A stretch of DNA of 8,142 nucleotides from Clostridiales bacterium (GCA_015055785.1 SVHQ01000070.1:1-8142), one strand, 5' to 3'; shown: positions 1 to 6,121, counted from the stretch's first letter. Translations and numbers: made by a program. The notes: generated by a model not told the origin, from the sequence alone.

Positions 1-124
1 CCATGGAAACGGCGATGGAAAATTGTGGGAACATATACGATTCGCATTTGTCGCAATAGGGGATTAGACCTTCATTTTCGCAAAATCTAAGCGTCAACTT
101 TTGTCCACATTCTCTGCAATACAT
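1..124 (-). CDS. NUDIX hydrolase with N-terminal zinc ribbon (5' end only)
   Basis: Only the first 41 codons are inside the window; the gene runs off the left edge. Reading the minus strand from the ATG at 124-122, the protein opens MYCRECGQKL and continues through PYCDKCESYMFPQFSIAVSM. Two CxxC knuckles (C3/C6 and C24/C27) make a small zinc ribbon. The following FPxFSxAVSM stretch is how many zinc-ribbon NUDIX hydrolases (NAD diphosphatase-like or ADP-sugar pyrophosphatase-like) lead into the NUDIX domain. The catalytic GX5EX7REUXEEXGU box would lie beyond the edge, so the substrate cannot be given. The start is well supported: a full AGGAGG (131-136) sits 6 bases upstream and a sigma-A promoter precedes it. 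It is divergent from purA. The zinc ribbon is seen directly; the NUDIX assignment is family recognition from a short fragment. Confidence 0.75.
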   Translation of the reverse strand, partial: MYCRECGQKLTLRFCENEGLIPYCDKCESYMFPQFSIAVSM

Positions 125-159
125 AAAAAATCCTCCTTTTGTTATTTTGTCACTATATT

Positions 160-188
160 ATAATACTCCTTTTATAGAATTTTGTCAA
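160..188 (-). promoter_or_regulatory. Sigma-A promoter for the NUDIX gene
   Basis: On the minus strand a perfect -35 TTGACA (188-183) is followed by a 17-bp spacer and a -10 TATTAT (165-160, 5 of 6 matches). An overlapping TATAAT lies at 162-157 but with a 20-bp spacer. Transcription should start near 153, giving a leader of about 30 bases with the AGGAGG ribosome site. No operator or hairpin is evident. Confidence 0.65.
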
Positions 189-241
189 TAGGGTTTTGAA
201 AATTTGACGGATTTTTTACTTTTTTTGACAAATGAGCCCAC

Positions 242-296
242 CATGTACGCGTTGAGTATATTGTTTTAATAAATATAGGGGGCATGTATGCGTTGA
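242..296 (+). repeat. Two near-identical 14-base direct repeats
   Basis: CATGTACGCGTTGA (242-255) recurs as CATGTATGCGTTGA (283-296), 13 of 14 bases identical, with a 41-base period (about four helical turns). ATGTATGCG appears a third time in the purA leader at 459-467. The pair ends about 50 bases upstream of the purA -35, a position where regulator sites can lie, but no known binding consensus is recognised. Confidence 0.45.
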
Positions 297-344
297 AAAA
301 AAGTGTTTTTTGTTTGTTTTTATTTTTGAGGTGGGTAATACTGC

Positions 345-373
345 TTGACAATGATGTATAAATACGCTATAAT
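345..373 (+). promoter_or_regulatory. Consensus sigma-A promoter of purA, -10 inside a near-palindrome
   Basis: TTGACA (345-350), a 17-bp spacer and TATAAT (368-373) match the sigma-A consensus at all 12 positions. Transcription should begin near 380, giving a leader of about 125 bases. The -10 box lies inside a 19-base near-palindrome, TACGCTATAATAAAGCGTA (363-381), whose arms TACGCT/AGCGTA are perfect. A dyad in that place would suit a repressor that occludes RNA polymerase. The promoter is seen directly; the operator role is inference. Confidence 0.85.
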
Positions 374-385
374 AAAGCGTAACAT

Positions 386-456
386 AAAAAAGTTGCGAAG
401 GGCGTTTTTACAGGAATAAAGTAAAAATGCTCGGTTTTTTCGCGTTTTTAACTTTT
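386..456 (+). promoter_or_regulatory. Structured purA leader, attenuator- or riboswitch-like
   Basis: The purA leader contains nested inverted repeats. The inner hairpin pairs 402-411 with 421-430 (10 bp including one G-U, 9-base loop) and is followed by TCGG and six T residues (435-440), a terminator-like layout. GCGAA (395-399) can pair with TTCGC (439-443), and AAAAGTT (388-394) with AACTTTT (450-456), enclosing it. GCGTTTTTA occurs twice (402-410, 442-450), so AAAAATGC (423-430) can pair with either copy but not both. No signature of the purine, PRPP or ykkC riboswitch classes was recognised. Structure is deduced by eye and regulation is inference; the stems are AU-rich and may be weak. 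Confidence 0.45.
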
Positions 457-505
457 CTATGTATGCGATTCATTCACGGATAAAACCAAAGGAGAACGTA
501 TAAAT

Positions 506-1780
506 ATGCTTACATCTATTTGCGGTATTAACTGGGGCGACGAAGGCAAAGGCAGAATGGTAGACCTTCTCAGCGAAAAATTTGACGTTGTATGTCGTTA
601 TCAAGGTGGTAATAACGCTGGTCATACGGTTATCAACGAACGCGGTAAATTCATTTTGAATCTTTTGCCGTCGGGCATTTTGCGTGAGGACGTTGTCAAC
701 GTTATGGGCCCTGGTATGGTAATCGATATCAAACACCTTTGCGGTGAAATGGCAAGATTGCAAGAGGCGGGTATTAAAATTACCCCTGAGAATTTGAAGA
801 TTTCCGATCGCGCGGTCATCACCATGCCTTATAACGTTTTACAAGACTGTTTGGAAGAAGATCGTCTTGCAGGCAAAAAATTCGGTTCCACGCGCCGTGG
901 TATTGCACCCGTTTATGCCGATAAATATTATAAAAAAGCTTTCCGCATGGGCGAGCTTTTGAATACGGAACGCCTTTACAAGCGCGTTGCGGACATTGTA
1001 GAATGGAAAAATCTCACCGTTGTAGGCGGTTATCATGCAGAAGCTGTAAAAACGGAAGATATCATTGCATATTTCGAAGAGTTTGGCAAGCAGCTTGCAC
1101 CTTTTGTATGCGACGTTGGTTTGTACTTAACGGAAGCGAACGCACAGGGCAAAGATATCATGTTTGAAGCACAGCTTGGTGCAATGCGTGATATCGATTT
1201 CGGGATTCATCCCTATACGTCCTCGTCCTCGACGATTGCGGCTTATGCGCCGATCGGTGCAGGTGTACCGCAGTTGCAGCTTACCAATTCCATCGGTATT
1301 ATGAAAGCATATTCTACATGTGTGGGTGAAGGACCTTTTACAGCAGAATATTTCGACGAAAAAGCCAAAAAACTTCGTGATTTGGGCGGCGAGTACGGCG
1401 CGGCGACAGGCAGACCCCGTCGTGTTGGACCTTTCGATATCGTAGCTTCCCGTTATGGTATTCGTTGTCAAGGCGCAACGGAAATCGCGCTCACCAAAAT
1501 GGACGTTTTGTCTGCTTATGAGGAAATCGAAGTTTGTGTAGCGTATGAATTGAACGGTGAAATTATTCACGAGTTCCCCTTCGTGGACGTTTTGGACGAT
1601 TGCAAACCTGTTTTCAAAACGGTGAAAGGTTGGAATTGCGACATTTCTAAATGCCGTAAAGTAGAGGATTTACCCAAAGAAGCGCTCGATTATGTTCGTT
1701 ATTTGGAAGAAGCTTGCGGCTGTAAGATTAAATACGTATCGGTTGGGGCGGAACGCGACGCTTATATTGAGATGTATTAA
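506..1780 (+). CDS. purA: Adenylosuccinate synthetase
   Basis: Cytoplasmic enzyme of purine synthesis: IMP, aspartate and GTP give adenylosuccinate, GDP and phosphate, the first committed step to AMP. The 424-residue length is typical. The N-terminal GTP/IMP loop NWGDEGKG (residues 9-16) carries the expected catalytic Asp12. GGNNAGHT (34-41) supplies the conserved His40. The IMP-binding stretch is STRRGIAPVYADK (128-140), with R147 shortly after. ATGRPRRVG (300-308) is the aspartate-binding loop, followed by a nucleotide-base motif around ALTKMDVL (328-335). Several positions differ from common bacterial PurA (GAQWGDEGKG, TTGRGIGPAY, TTGRPRRCGW), so it belongs to a divergent branch, but no key residue looks lost. 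AAAGGAG (488-494) lies 11 bases before the ATG. It is a single-gene unit with its own promoter, structured leader and terminator. Confidence 0.96.
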   Translation: MLTSICGINWGDEGKGRMVDLLSEKFDVVCRYQGGNNAGHTVINERGKFILNLLPSGILREDVVNVMGPGMVIDIKHLCGEMARLQEAGIKITPENLKISDRAVITMPYNVLQDCLEEDRLAGKKFGSTRRGIAPVYADKYYKKAFRMGELLNTERLYKRVADIVEWKNLTVVGGYHAEAVKTEDIIAYFEEFGKQLAPFVCDVGLYLTEANAQGKDIMFEAQLGAMRDIDFGIHPYTSSSSTIAAYAPIGAGVPQLQLTNSIGIMKAYSTCVGEGPFTAEYFDEKAKKLRDLGGEYGAATGRPRRVGPFDIVASRYGIRCQGATEIALTKMDVLSAYEEIEVCVAYELNGEIIHEFPFVDVLDDCKPVFKTVKGWNCDISKCRKVEDLPKEALDYVRYLEEACGCKIKYVSVGAERDAYIEMY

Positions 1781-1786
1781 GGAGCG

Positions 1787-1829
1787 AAATGCGTATAGCA
1801 TTTTACCGAAACCAACAAGCGTATAGCAT
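1787..1829 (+). repeat. 11-base direct repeat and small hairpin after purA
   Basis: GCGTATAGCAT occurs twice, at 1791-1801 and 1819-1829. The first copy forms part of a hairpin in which AAATGC (1787-1792) pairs with GCATTT (1798-1803) around the loop GTATA, followed by one more T. This could be a minor 3'-end structure of the purA transcript, but the stronger terminator is downstream at 1891-1925. Confidence 0.4.
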
Positions 1830-1890
1830 GGAACATGGCATCTTGGCATAAAATGGCAGAGCTTGCCCCTGCTTAAAATAAACCAACTAA

Positions 1891-1925
1891 AATCGGCTCG
1901 TAGCGATACGGGTCGATTCTTTTCT
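1891..1925 (+). terminator. Intrinsic terminator of purA
   Basis: AATCGGCTCGTA (1891-1902) pairs along its full 12 bp with TACGGGTCGATT (1907-1918), including two G-U wobbles, around a GCGA loop of the stable GNRA class. CTTTTCT follows directly. It lies 110 bases after the purA stop codon and separates purA from the ddh promoter. Confidence 0.8.
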
Positions 1926-1994
1926 ATAAGTGATTTGAATAGTTCATATAAAAAATAATAAAAATATTTCGGCTGAATTTTTTATTATAAACGC

Positions 1995-2023
1995 TTGAAA
2001 AAGCGAAAAGCAAGTGTTATAAT
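1995..2023 (+). promoter_or_regulatory. Extended -10 sigma-A promoter of ddh
   Basis: TTGAAA (1995-2000, 5 of 6), a 17-bp spacer and a perfect TATAAT (2018-2023) preceded by TG at 2015-2016 form an extended -10 promoter. The start should be near 2030, leaving a leader of about 28 bases. An inverted repeat CGCTT-GAAA-AAGCG (1992-2005) covers the -35 and might be an operator. Its ACGCT/AGCG arms resemble those of the dyad at the purA -10, though the similarity may be chance. Confidence 0.8.
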
Positions 2024-2057
2024 AAAGAAGATAGGCTAAAACCTAAGAGGTAGAAAA

Positions 2058-3041
2058 ATGAGTATTCGCATTGGGATTTACGGTTACGGCAATCTTGGCC
2101 GCGGCGTAGAGCTTGCAATTCAACAAAATCCTGATTTAACAGCGGTGGGGGTGTTCACAAGGCGCGCACCTGAAACGGTGAAAACACTGACGGGAGTTCC
2201 CGTGTATTCGGCGGCGGACGTTTTGAAAATGAAAGAGGGAATCGACGTGATGATCCTTTGTGGCGGCAGCGCGACCGATTTGCCTAAGCACACGCCCGAT
2301 TTAGCGCAGTATTTCAACGTAGTAGACAGTTTTGACACCCACGCGAAAATTCCTCAGCACTTAAACGCAGTGCATGAAGTGGCGGAAAAAGCGAAAACTA
2401 CGGCTTTGATTTCGGCTGGTTGGGACCCTGGTATGTTTTCCTTGGCGCGTTTGTATTCAGGCGCGATTTTAAGCGACGGCTCGGATTATACTTTTTGGGG
2501 TAAAGGGGTCAGCCAAGGACATTCCGATGCCATTCGCCGTATTGAGGGTGTGTTGGACGCAAGACAATTCACCATTCCCGTGCAAGAGGTGTTGGATAAA
2601 GTACGTGCAGGAGAAAAGCCGACTTTGGCGACGAACGAAAAGCATGAAAGAGAATGTTTTGTCGTGGTGAAAGAGGGCGCGGATAAAGCTCGTATTGAAC
2701 AAGAAATTAAAACAATGCCCAACTATTTTGCCGATTACAATACGACGGTGCATTTCATTTCCCAAGAGGAATTGAATGAAAAATATAGCGGACTTCCCCA
2801 CGGCGGTGTAGTGGTTAGAAGCGGTGTGACGGGTGCGCAAAAACAGAACAAACATATTATAGAATATTCCTTGAAATTGGATTCCAATCCCGAGTTCACC
2901 GCATCGGTGTTGGTGGCGTGCGCAAGAGCGGTTTTCCGCATGAATGAGCAGGGCATGTACGGATGTAAGACGATGTTAGACGTACCGCCTATCTATTTTT
3001 CCGCAAAAAAAAGAGAAGATTTAATCGCTTCGCTTTTATAA
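2058..3041 (+). CDS. ddh: meso-Diaminopimelate D-dehydrogenase
   Basis: Catalyses the NADPH-dependent reductive amination of L-tetrahydrodipicolinate to meso-diaminopimelate, a one-step bypass of the longer succinyl, acetyl or aminotransferase branches. The product feeds peptidoglycan and lysine. The 327 residues align by eye along their length with the Corynebacterium glutamicum enzyme. Residues 5-14 (IGIYGYGNLG) form the dinucleotide-binding Rossmann turn, CGGSATD (68-74) follows, and SAGWDPGM (119-126), FWGKGVSQGHSDA (146-158), PHGG (247-250) and the C-terminal LDSNPEFTAS (274-283) are family hallmarks around the substrate pocket and dimer interface. AAGAGGT (2045-2051) lies 6 bases before the ATG. 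The gene is monocistronic with its own promoter and terminator. Whether it is the cell's only route to DAP cannot be told here. Confidence 0.96.
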   Translation: MSIRIGIYGYGNLGRGVELAIQQNPDLTAVGVFTRRAPETVKTLTGVPVYSAADVLKMKEGIDVMILCGGSATDLPKHTPDLAQYFNVVDSFDTHAKIPQHLNAVHEVAEKAKTTALISAGWDPGMFSLARLYSGAILSDGSDYTFWGKGVSQGHSDAIRRIEGVLDARQFTIPVQEVLDKVRAGEKPTLATNEKHERECFVVVKEGADKARIEQEIKTMPNYFADYNTTVHFISQEELNEKYSGLPHGGVVVRSGVTGAQKQNKHIIEYSLKLDSNPEFTASVLVACARAVFRMNEQGMYGCKTMLDVPPIYFSAKKREDLIASLL

Positions 3042-3056
3042 AAAATCATATTAAAA

Positions 3057-3090
3057 ATCAGCCGCGTTCGAGTATTCGAACGCGGTTTTA
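3057..3090. terminator. Bidirectional intrinsic terminator between ddh and radA
   Basis: CCGCGTTCGA (3062-3071) and TCGAACGCGG (3076-3085) form a perfect 10-bp GC-rich stem with a four-base loop. TTTT follows on the plus strand (3086-3089), and on the minus strand a TTTTT run (3057-3053) follows after a few bases. It sits between the converging ends of ddh (3041) and radA (3109), so it can stop transcripts from both sides. Confidence 0.9.
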
Positions 3091-3108
3091 CTTTGTAAAA
3101 ATGTCTGT

Positions 3109-4500
3109 TTAATTCCTAAGGTTTAATGCTTTAATCATTTGCCCGACGTATTGTACGGGGATAAGCTCGATTTGGTCTTTGTATTTTTCGCAAGCTTTCA
3201 TGCTTTTTGCGGGAAGTATCACTCGTTTAAAGCCCGTTTTAATACATTCATTCACGCGTTTATCGGCGCGCGTAACGGGTCGCACTTCGCCCGTTAAACC
3301 TACTTCCCCAAACAGAGCGGTGTATTTATCGATTGGCACGTCGTTTGCCGCACTGGCAAGCGCGGCGCAAATCGCCAAATCCACGGACGGTTCGTCTAAA
3401 CGAATGCCGCCCATTGCGTTCACATACACGTCCGACGTGTAAAAGGGAATACCGCAACGCTTTTCCAAAACAGCAATCAAAACAACAAGTTTATTATAAT
3501 CGACGCCAAGGCTCATACGGCGGGGCTGACCGAAAGGGGTTTTGGAAATCAACGTTTGAATTTCCACGTTCATGCAACGGTTTCCGCTCTCGGACGGCGT
3601 AACCGACGAGCCTGCTGCAATCCCGCGCGTATCGGAAAGGAAAATGTCTGCATAATCGCTCACGCTCTTCACGCCCGTGTCCGTCATCTCGAACACGCCT
3701 ACCTCTTGAGCCGAACCGAAACGGTTTTTTACGGCGCGGAGCAGTTTAAAATTATCCTCTTGTTGACCCTCGAAATAGAGCACGGTGTCCATGATATGTT
3801 CAAGAACTTTCGGGCCTGCCAACGAACCCTCTTTCGTCACGTGACCGATGATGAAAAAGGTGATATTTTGTGATTTTGCAATTCGCATGAGTTTGGCGGC
3901 GCATTCACGCACTTGCCCCACGGAGCCTGCTGCCGAGGACATACTTTCCGTGTAAATTGCTTGTACAGAGTCGATAACGACGAATTTACTTTCGCCGATT
4001 GCCGCTTCGATATCCTCAAGGCAAGTTTCATTTAACAACAAAAGATTATCCGAATCAAGCCCAAGGCGTTCGCAACGCATTTTTACTTGCGAACAGCTTT
4101 CCTCTGCGGAAACGTAGAGGGTGGGGGAACCCTGCGTTTTTGCAAGATGTGCCGCCACTTGCGTCAACAGAGTGGATTTGCCGATACCAGGGTCACCGCC
4201 AAGCAACACGAGAGAGCCGCGAACAATGCCGCCACCGAGCACGTTATCAAATTCTGAAATCCCGCTTTTTACGCGGTCAAATTTTTCATAACCAATCTTA
4301 GAAAGAGGGAGTGCGCGAGGTTTCAACTCGTACATGCCCCGTCTATTTTCCGTTTTTGAGGTGTCTGCGGTGCGGACAATTTCTTCCTGCATGGTATTGA
4401 AATTTCCACAATCGGGGCACTTGCCCAGCCATTTCGGGGCAACGCAACCGCATTCACTGCAGACGTATTGTGTTGTGGGAGCTTTTTGTTTGGTTGCCAT
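3109..4500 (-). CDS. radA: DNA repair protein RadA (Sms)
   Basis: RecA-like branch-migration helicase that processes recombination intermediates with RecA. The 463 residues show the full family architecture. First comes an N-terminal zinc finger, C14/C17 and C28/C31, with the SECGCVAPKWLGKCPDCG pattern. The ATPase core has Walker A GDPGIGKST (102-110), Walker B FVVIDS (173-178) and the RadA-specific KNRFG motif (258-262). A C-terminal Lon-protease-like domain follows, with GGIRLDEPSVDLAI (364-377) and GEVGLTGEVR (398-407). The start is supported by TGAGG (4515-4511) 10 bases upstream and by the zinc finger beginning at residue 14. It is the last gene of the minus-strand cluster, 63 bases after ispDF with no terminator or clear promoter between, so it is probably co-transcribed. 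In B. subtilis radA is followed by disA, which is missing here. Confidence 0.96.
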   Translation of the reverse strand: MATKQKAPTTQYVCSECGCVAPKWLGKCPDCGNFNTMQEEIVRTADTSKTENRRGMYELKPRALPLSKIGYEKFDRVKSGISEFDNVLGGGIVRGSLVLLGGDPGIGKSTLLTQVAAHLAKTQGSPTLYVSAEESCSQVKMRCERLGLDSDNLLLLNETCLEDIEAAIGESKFVVIDSVQAIYTESMSSAAGSVGQVRECAAKLMRIAKSQNITFFIIGHVTKEGSLAGPKVLEHIMDTVLYFEGQQEDNFKLLRAVKNRFGSAQEVGVFEMTDTGVKSVSDYADIFLSDTRGIAAGSSVTPSESGNRCMNVEIQTLISKTPFGQPRRMSLGVDYNKLVVLIAVLEKRCGIPFYTSDVYVNAMGGIRLDEPSVDLAICAALASAANDVPIDKYTALFGEVGLTGEVRPVTRADKRVNECIKTGFKRVILPAKSMKACEKYKDQIELIPVQYVGQMIKALNLRN

Positions 4501-4563
4501 ATTGAATTTACCTCAAATCATCTAAATAGGAATACAGAAACTGAATTTCTTGTCGGCGGAGTA

Positions 4564-5703
4564 TTATTTTTTTAATAAGACGTATGCATTTACGGTGATG
4601 CCTTTGCCCTCGCCTACGTAGCCAAGCCCCTCGTTCGTGCCAGCACTAATGCCGATGTGTGCAGGGTCGATTCGCAATACGGACGAAAGATTATTTTTCA
4701 TATCGTCGATGTATTTTGCTAAACGGGGTTTTTCCGCTTGAATGGCAATGGAGAGGTTTTGTACTTTCAACCCCTGCTCTTTAATCAAGGACAGCACGTG
4801 TTTGAGCATTTCCATGGAATTTGCACCCCGCCATTTTTCATCCGTGTCGGGGAAATAATGCCCAATATCCTTTAATCCTGCCGCGGACAGCAAAGCGTCC
4901 ATCAAAGCATGCACCAAAACGTCGCCGTCGCTGTGCGCCACCAAACCGCTTTGAGAGGGGATTTTAACGCCTGCCAAAACAATGAAATCCTGTTCTTTTC
5001 CAAACGCGTGCGTATCAATGCCAAAGCCACATCTTTCCGCTCCGCTATTAAAATCTTCTGCGTACGTGAGCTTGATATTCTTCACACTGCCGCTGCAAAT
5101 ACGAGGTGCGCCGCAATAATCGGCAAATACGGAAGAATCGTCCGTGTAGCCGCATTTCTCGCTCTCAAAAGCGCGCGAATAGGCATACGTAATGTTTTCA
5201 CGGAAAAAACCCTGCGGCGTTTGAATTTGGCGAAGAGTATCGCGGGCGGGGACAGAAATGATTTTGCTATCCTTACATATAGCCACTGTATCTCGGCATT
5301 CCACGGCGCACACACCGCTACCGAACGTTTTTACGCTTTGAATACAGTTTTCAATAATCTCTCTCGTGACGAAAGGTCGCGCACCGTCGTGGATTAAAAC
5401 GATATCCGACGCGGCGTTTTGTAAAGCGTTATATACGGAATGGGAACGGTCGTCGCCGCCAAGCACGGCTTTTGTGCGCGGGAAAGCCGCGCATATAGCG
5501 GAAATTTCCTGCAAATCCTCAGCGGAAGCAGTGACGATGATTTCATCAATGGCTGGGAAATCAAAAGCAGACAACGTCTTTTCAAGCACGGTTGTGCCTT
5601 GGTAGGGAATAAGCAGTTTGTTTTTCTCAAATCCTGCCCGTTGACCTTTCCCAGCAGCGCAAATGATAGTGCAAACAGAATATTTTTGCCTATTTAAACT
5701 CAT
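4564..5703 (-). CDS. ispDF: Bifunctional IspD-IspF (MEP isoprenoid pathway)
   Basis: One 379-residue polypeptide carries two non-consecutive MEP-pathway enzymes. Residues 1 to about 220 are IspD (4-diphosphocytidyl-2-C-methyl-D-erythritol synthase, adding CMP to MEP). They show the CTP loop CAAGKGQRAG (15-24) with R22 and K29, IHDGARPFV (104-112), RQIQTPQGF (158-166) and TDDSSVF (187-193). Residues about 225-379 are IspF (MEcPP synthase). Metal ligands are D230 and H232 in GIDTHAF plus H265 after AHSDGD (256-261), then FPDTD (284-288) and GTNEGLGYVGEGKGI (355-369) with E358 in the CDP site. Length fits a true fusion with a short linker and both active sites look intact. IspE, the intervening step, is not in the window. 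The start codon overlaps the rqcP stop as ATGA (5703-5700), so translation is probably coupled. Confidence 0.95.
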   Translation of the reverse strand: MSLNRQKYSVCTIICAAGKGQRAGFEKNKLLIPYQGTTVLEKTLSAFDFPAIDEIIVTASAEDLQEISAICAAFPRTKAVLGGDDRSHSVYNALQNAASDIVLIHDGARPFVTREIIENCIQSVKTFGSGVCAVECRDTVAICKDSKIISVPARDTLRQIQTPQGFFRENITYAYSRAFESEKCGYTDDSSVFADYCGAPRICSGSVKNIKLTYAEDFNSGAERCGFGIDTHAFGKEQDFIVLAGVKIPSQSGLVAHSDGDVLVHALMDALLSAAGLKDIGHYFPDTDEKWRGANSMEMLKHVLSLIKEQGLKVQNLSIAIQAEKPRLAKYIDDMKNNLSSVLRIDPAHIGISAGTNEGLGYVGEGKGITVNAYVLLKK

Positions 5704-5942
5704 AACACCACCTCGTAAAGGCTTGCAGCCTCTTCTTTTTTTACCGTTTCCTTGATGTTCAAGATGCGTATTTTTAAACTGCCTGAGGCATATAAAACTT
5801 CTACGATATCGCCGATTTTGACGTTTGTAGAGGGTTTTGCAGCTTTGCCGTTGATAAGGACTTTTTCTTCACCGCACGCTTCCTGCGCGACGGTGCGGCG
5901 TTTTAAAATGCGGGATACTTTTAAGAATTTGTCTATTCTCAT
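5700..5942 (-). CDS. rqcP: S4-domain ribosome quality-control factor RqcP (YabO)
   Basis: An 80-residue protein made almost wholly of an S4 RNA-binding domain. MRIDKFLKVSRILKRRTVAQEAC closely follows B. subtilis RqcP/YabO, then come VLINGKAAKPSTNVKIGD (28-45) and the family's C-terminal KKEEAASLYEV. RqcP binds obstructed 50S subunits and works with RqcH to add C-terminal alanine tails to stalled nascent chains, marking them for degradation. That role is known for the family, not shown here. AAGGAG (5954-5949) lies 6 bases before the ATG. It is the first gene of the minus-strand unit rqcP-ispDF-radA and overlaps ispDF by four bases. Its leader of about 140 bases is unusually long and structured. 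The related heat-shock protein Hsp15 is the main alternative, but the sequence is closer to RqcP. Confidence 0.9.
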   Translation of the reverse strand: MRIDKFLKVSRILKRRTVAQEACGEEKVLINGKAAKPSTNVKIGDIVEVLYASGSLKIRILNIKETVKKEEAASLYEVVL

Positions 5943-5948
5943 GAGAAA

Positions 5949-6050
5949 CTCCTTTTTGTAAGGTGAATTACAAGACTGTGTCTTGCGTGAATTTTCACTA
6001 TGCCCAGTGAATTGCGCCTACGGTGCGGGAATTGGCATTTTTAATACCGT
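5949..6050 (-). promoter_or_regulatory. Structured 5' leader of rqcP
   Basis: On the minus strand the leader holds, in order, a long-range pair ACGGT (6050-6046) with ACCGT (6024-6020), three TTCAC motifs each inside AATTCAC (6013-6007, 5993-5987, 5969-5963), a single GTGAA (5998-5994) and a hairpin CAAGAC-ACA-GTCTTG (5985-5971). GTGAA can pair with the first TTCAC, or with the third, which would enclose the CAAGAC hairpin. CCTT (5963-5960) can also pair with AAGG of the Shine-Dalgarno (5954-5951). No T-box signature is present and no known ribosomal-protein or riboswitch motif was recognised. Repeats and complementarity are seen directly; regulation is inference. Confidence 0.4.
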
Positions 6051-6091
6051 TAAGGTTTTGTTTTTAAAACACTTAGATGTCTTATTTTACC

Positions 6092-6121
6092 ATTGTAGGG
6101 TAGAAAAAGGGAAAAAGTCAA
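6092..6121 (-). promoter_or_regulatory. Sigma-A promoter of the rqcP-ispDF-radA unit
   Basis: Minus-strand TTGACT (6121-6116), an 18-bp spacer and TACAAT (6097-6092) each match the consensus at 5 of 6 positions. Transcription should start near 6085, leaving about 140 bases of leader before rqcP. No other plausible promoter was found before ispDF or radA, so this one probably drives all three genes. Confidence 0.6.

Larger units (their letters stand above)
125..505. other. Divergent intergenic region between NUDIX gene and purA
   Basis: These 381 bases hold no gene. From left to right they contain the minus-strand promoter of the NUDIX gene (160-188), an AT-rich spacer with a 14-base near-repeat (242-255 and 283-296), the purA promoter (345-373) and the purA leader with nested inverted repeats (386-456). 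The stretch 190-340 is T-rich on the plus strand and shows no further supportable element; a lone TTGACA at 225-230 has no -10 at a usable distance. Confidence 0.7.

Noticed and set aside
225..230. TTGACA as an additional plus-strand -35
   Set aside because: The nearest -10-like hexamer (TATATT at 257-262) is 26 bp away, too far; the real purA promoter at 345-373 is perfect.
386..480. Purine, PRPP or guanidine (ykkC-type) riboswitch upstream of purA
   Set aside because: The conserved loop and junction sequences of these classes could not be found, so only an unnamed structured leader is claimed.
470..763. A 97-codon minus-strand frame overlapping the purA start
   Set aside because: It covers the purA ribosome site and first codons antisense, has no promoter or ribosome site of its own and no recognisable domain.
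1127..1570. A 147-codon minus-strand frame inside purA
   Set aside because: Shadow of conserved PurA codons; composition rich in Cys, Arg and Phe and no start signal.
4501..4563. A separate promoter or terminator between ispDF and radA
   Set aside because: Only a weak AGAAA/TTTCT inverted repeat without a T-run and no sigma-A hexamer pair is seen, so read-through is the simpler reading.
4909..5397. A 162-codon plus-strand frame inside ispDF
   Set aside because: Antisense to well-conserved IspD and IspF motifs, with no ribosome site and no recognisable domain.
5943..6085. T-box leader upstream of rqcP
   Set aside because: The conserved TGGNACCGCG T-box sequence is absent, and the downstream genes are not aminoacylation or amino-acid genes.
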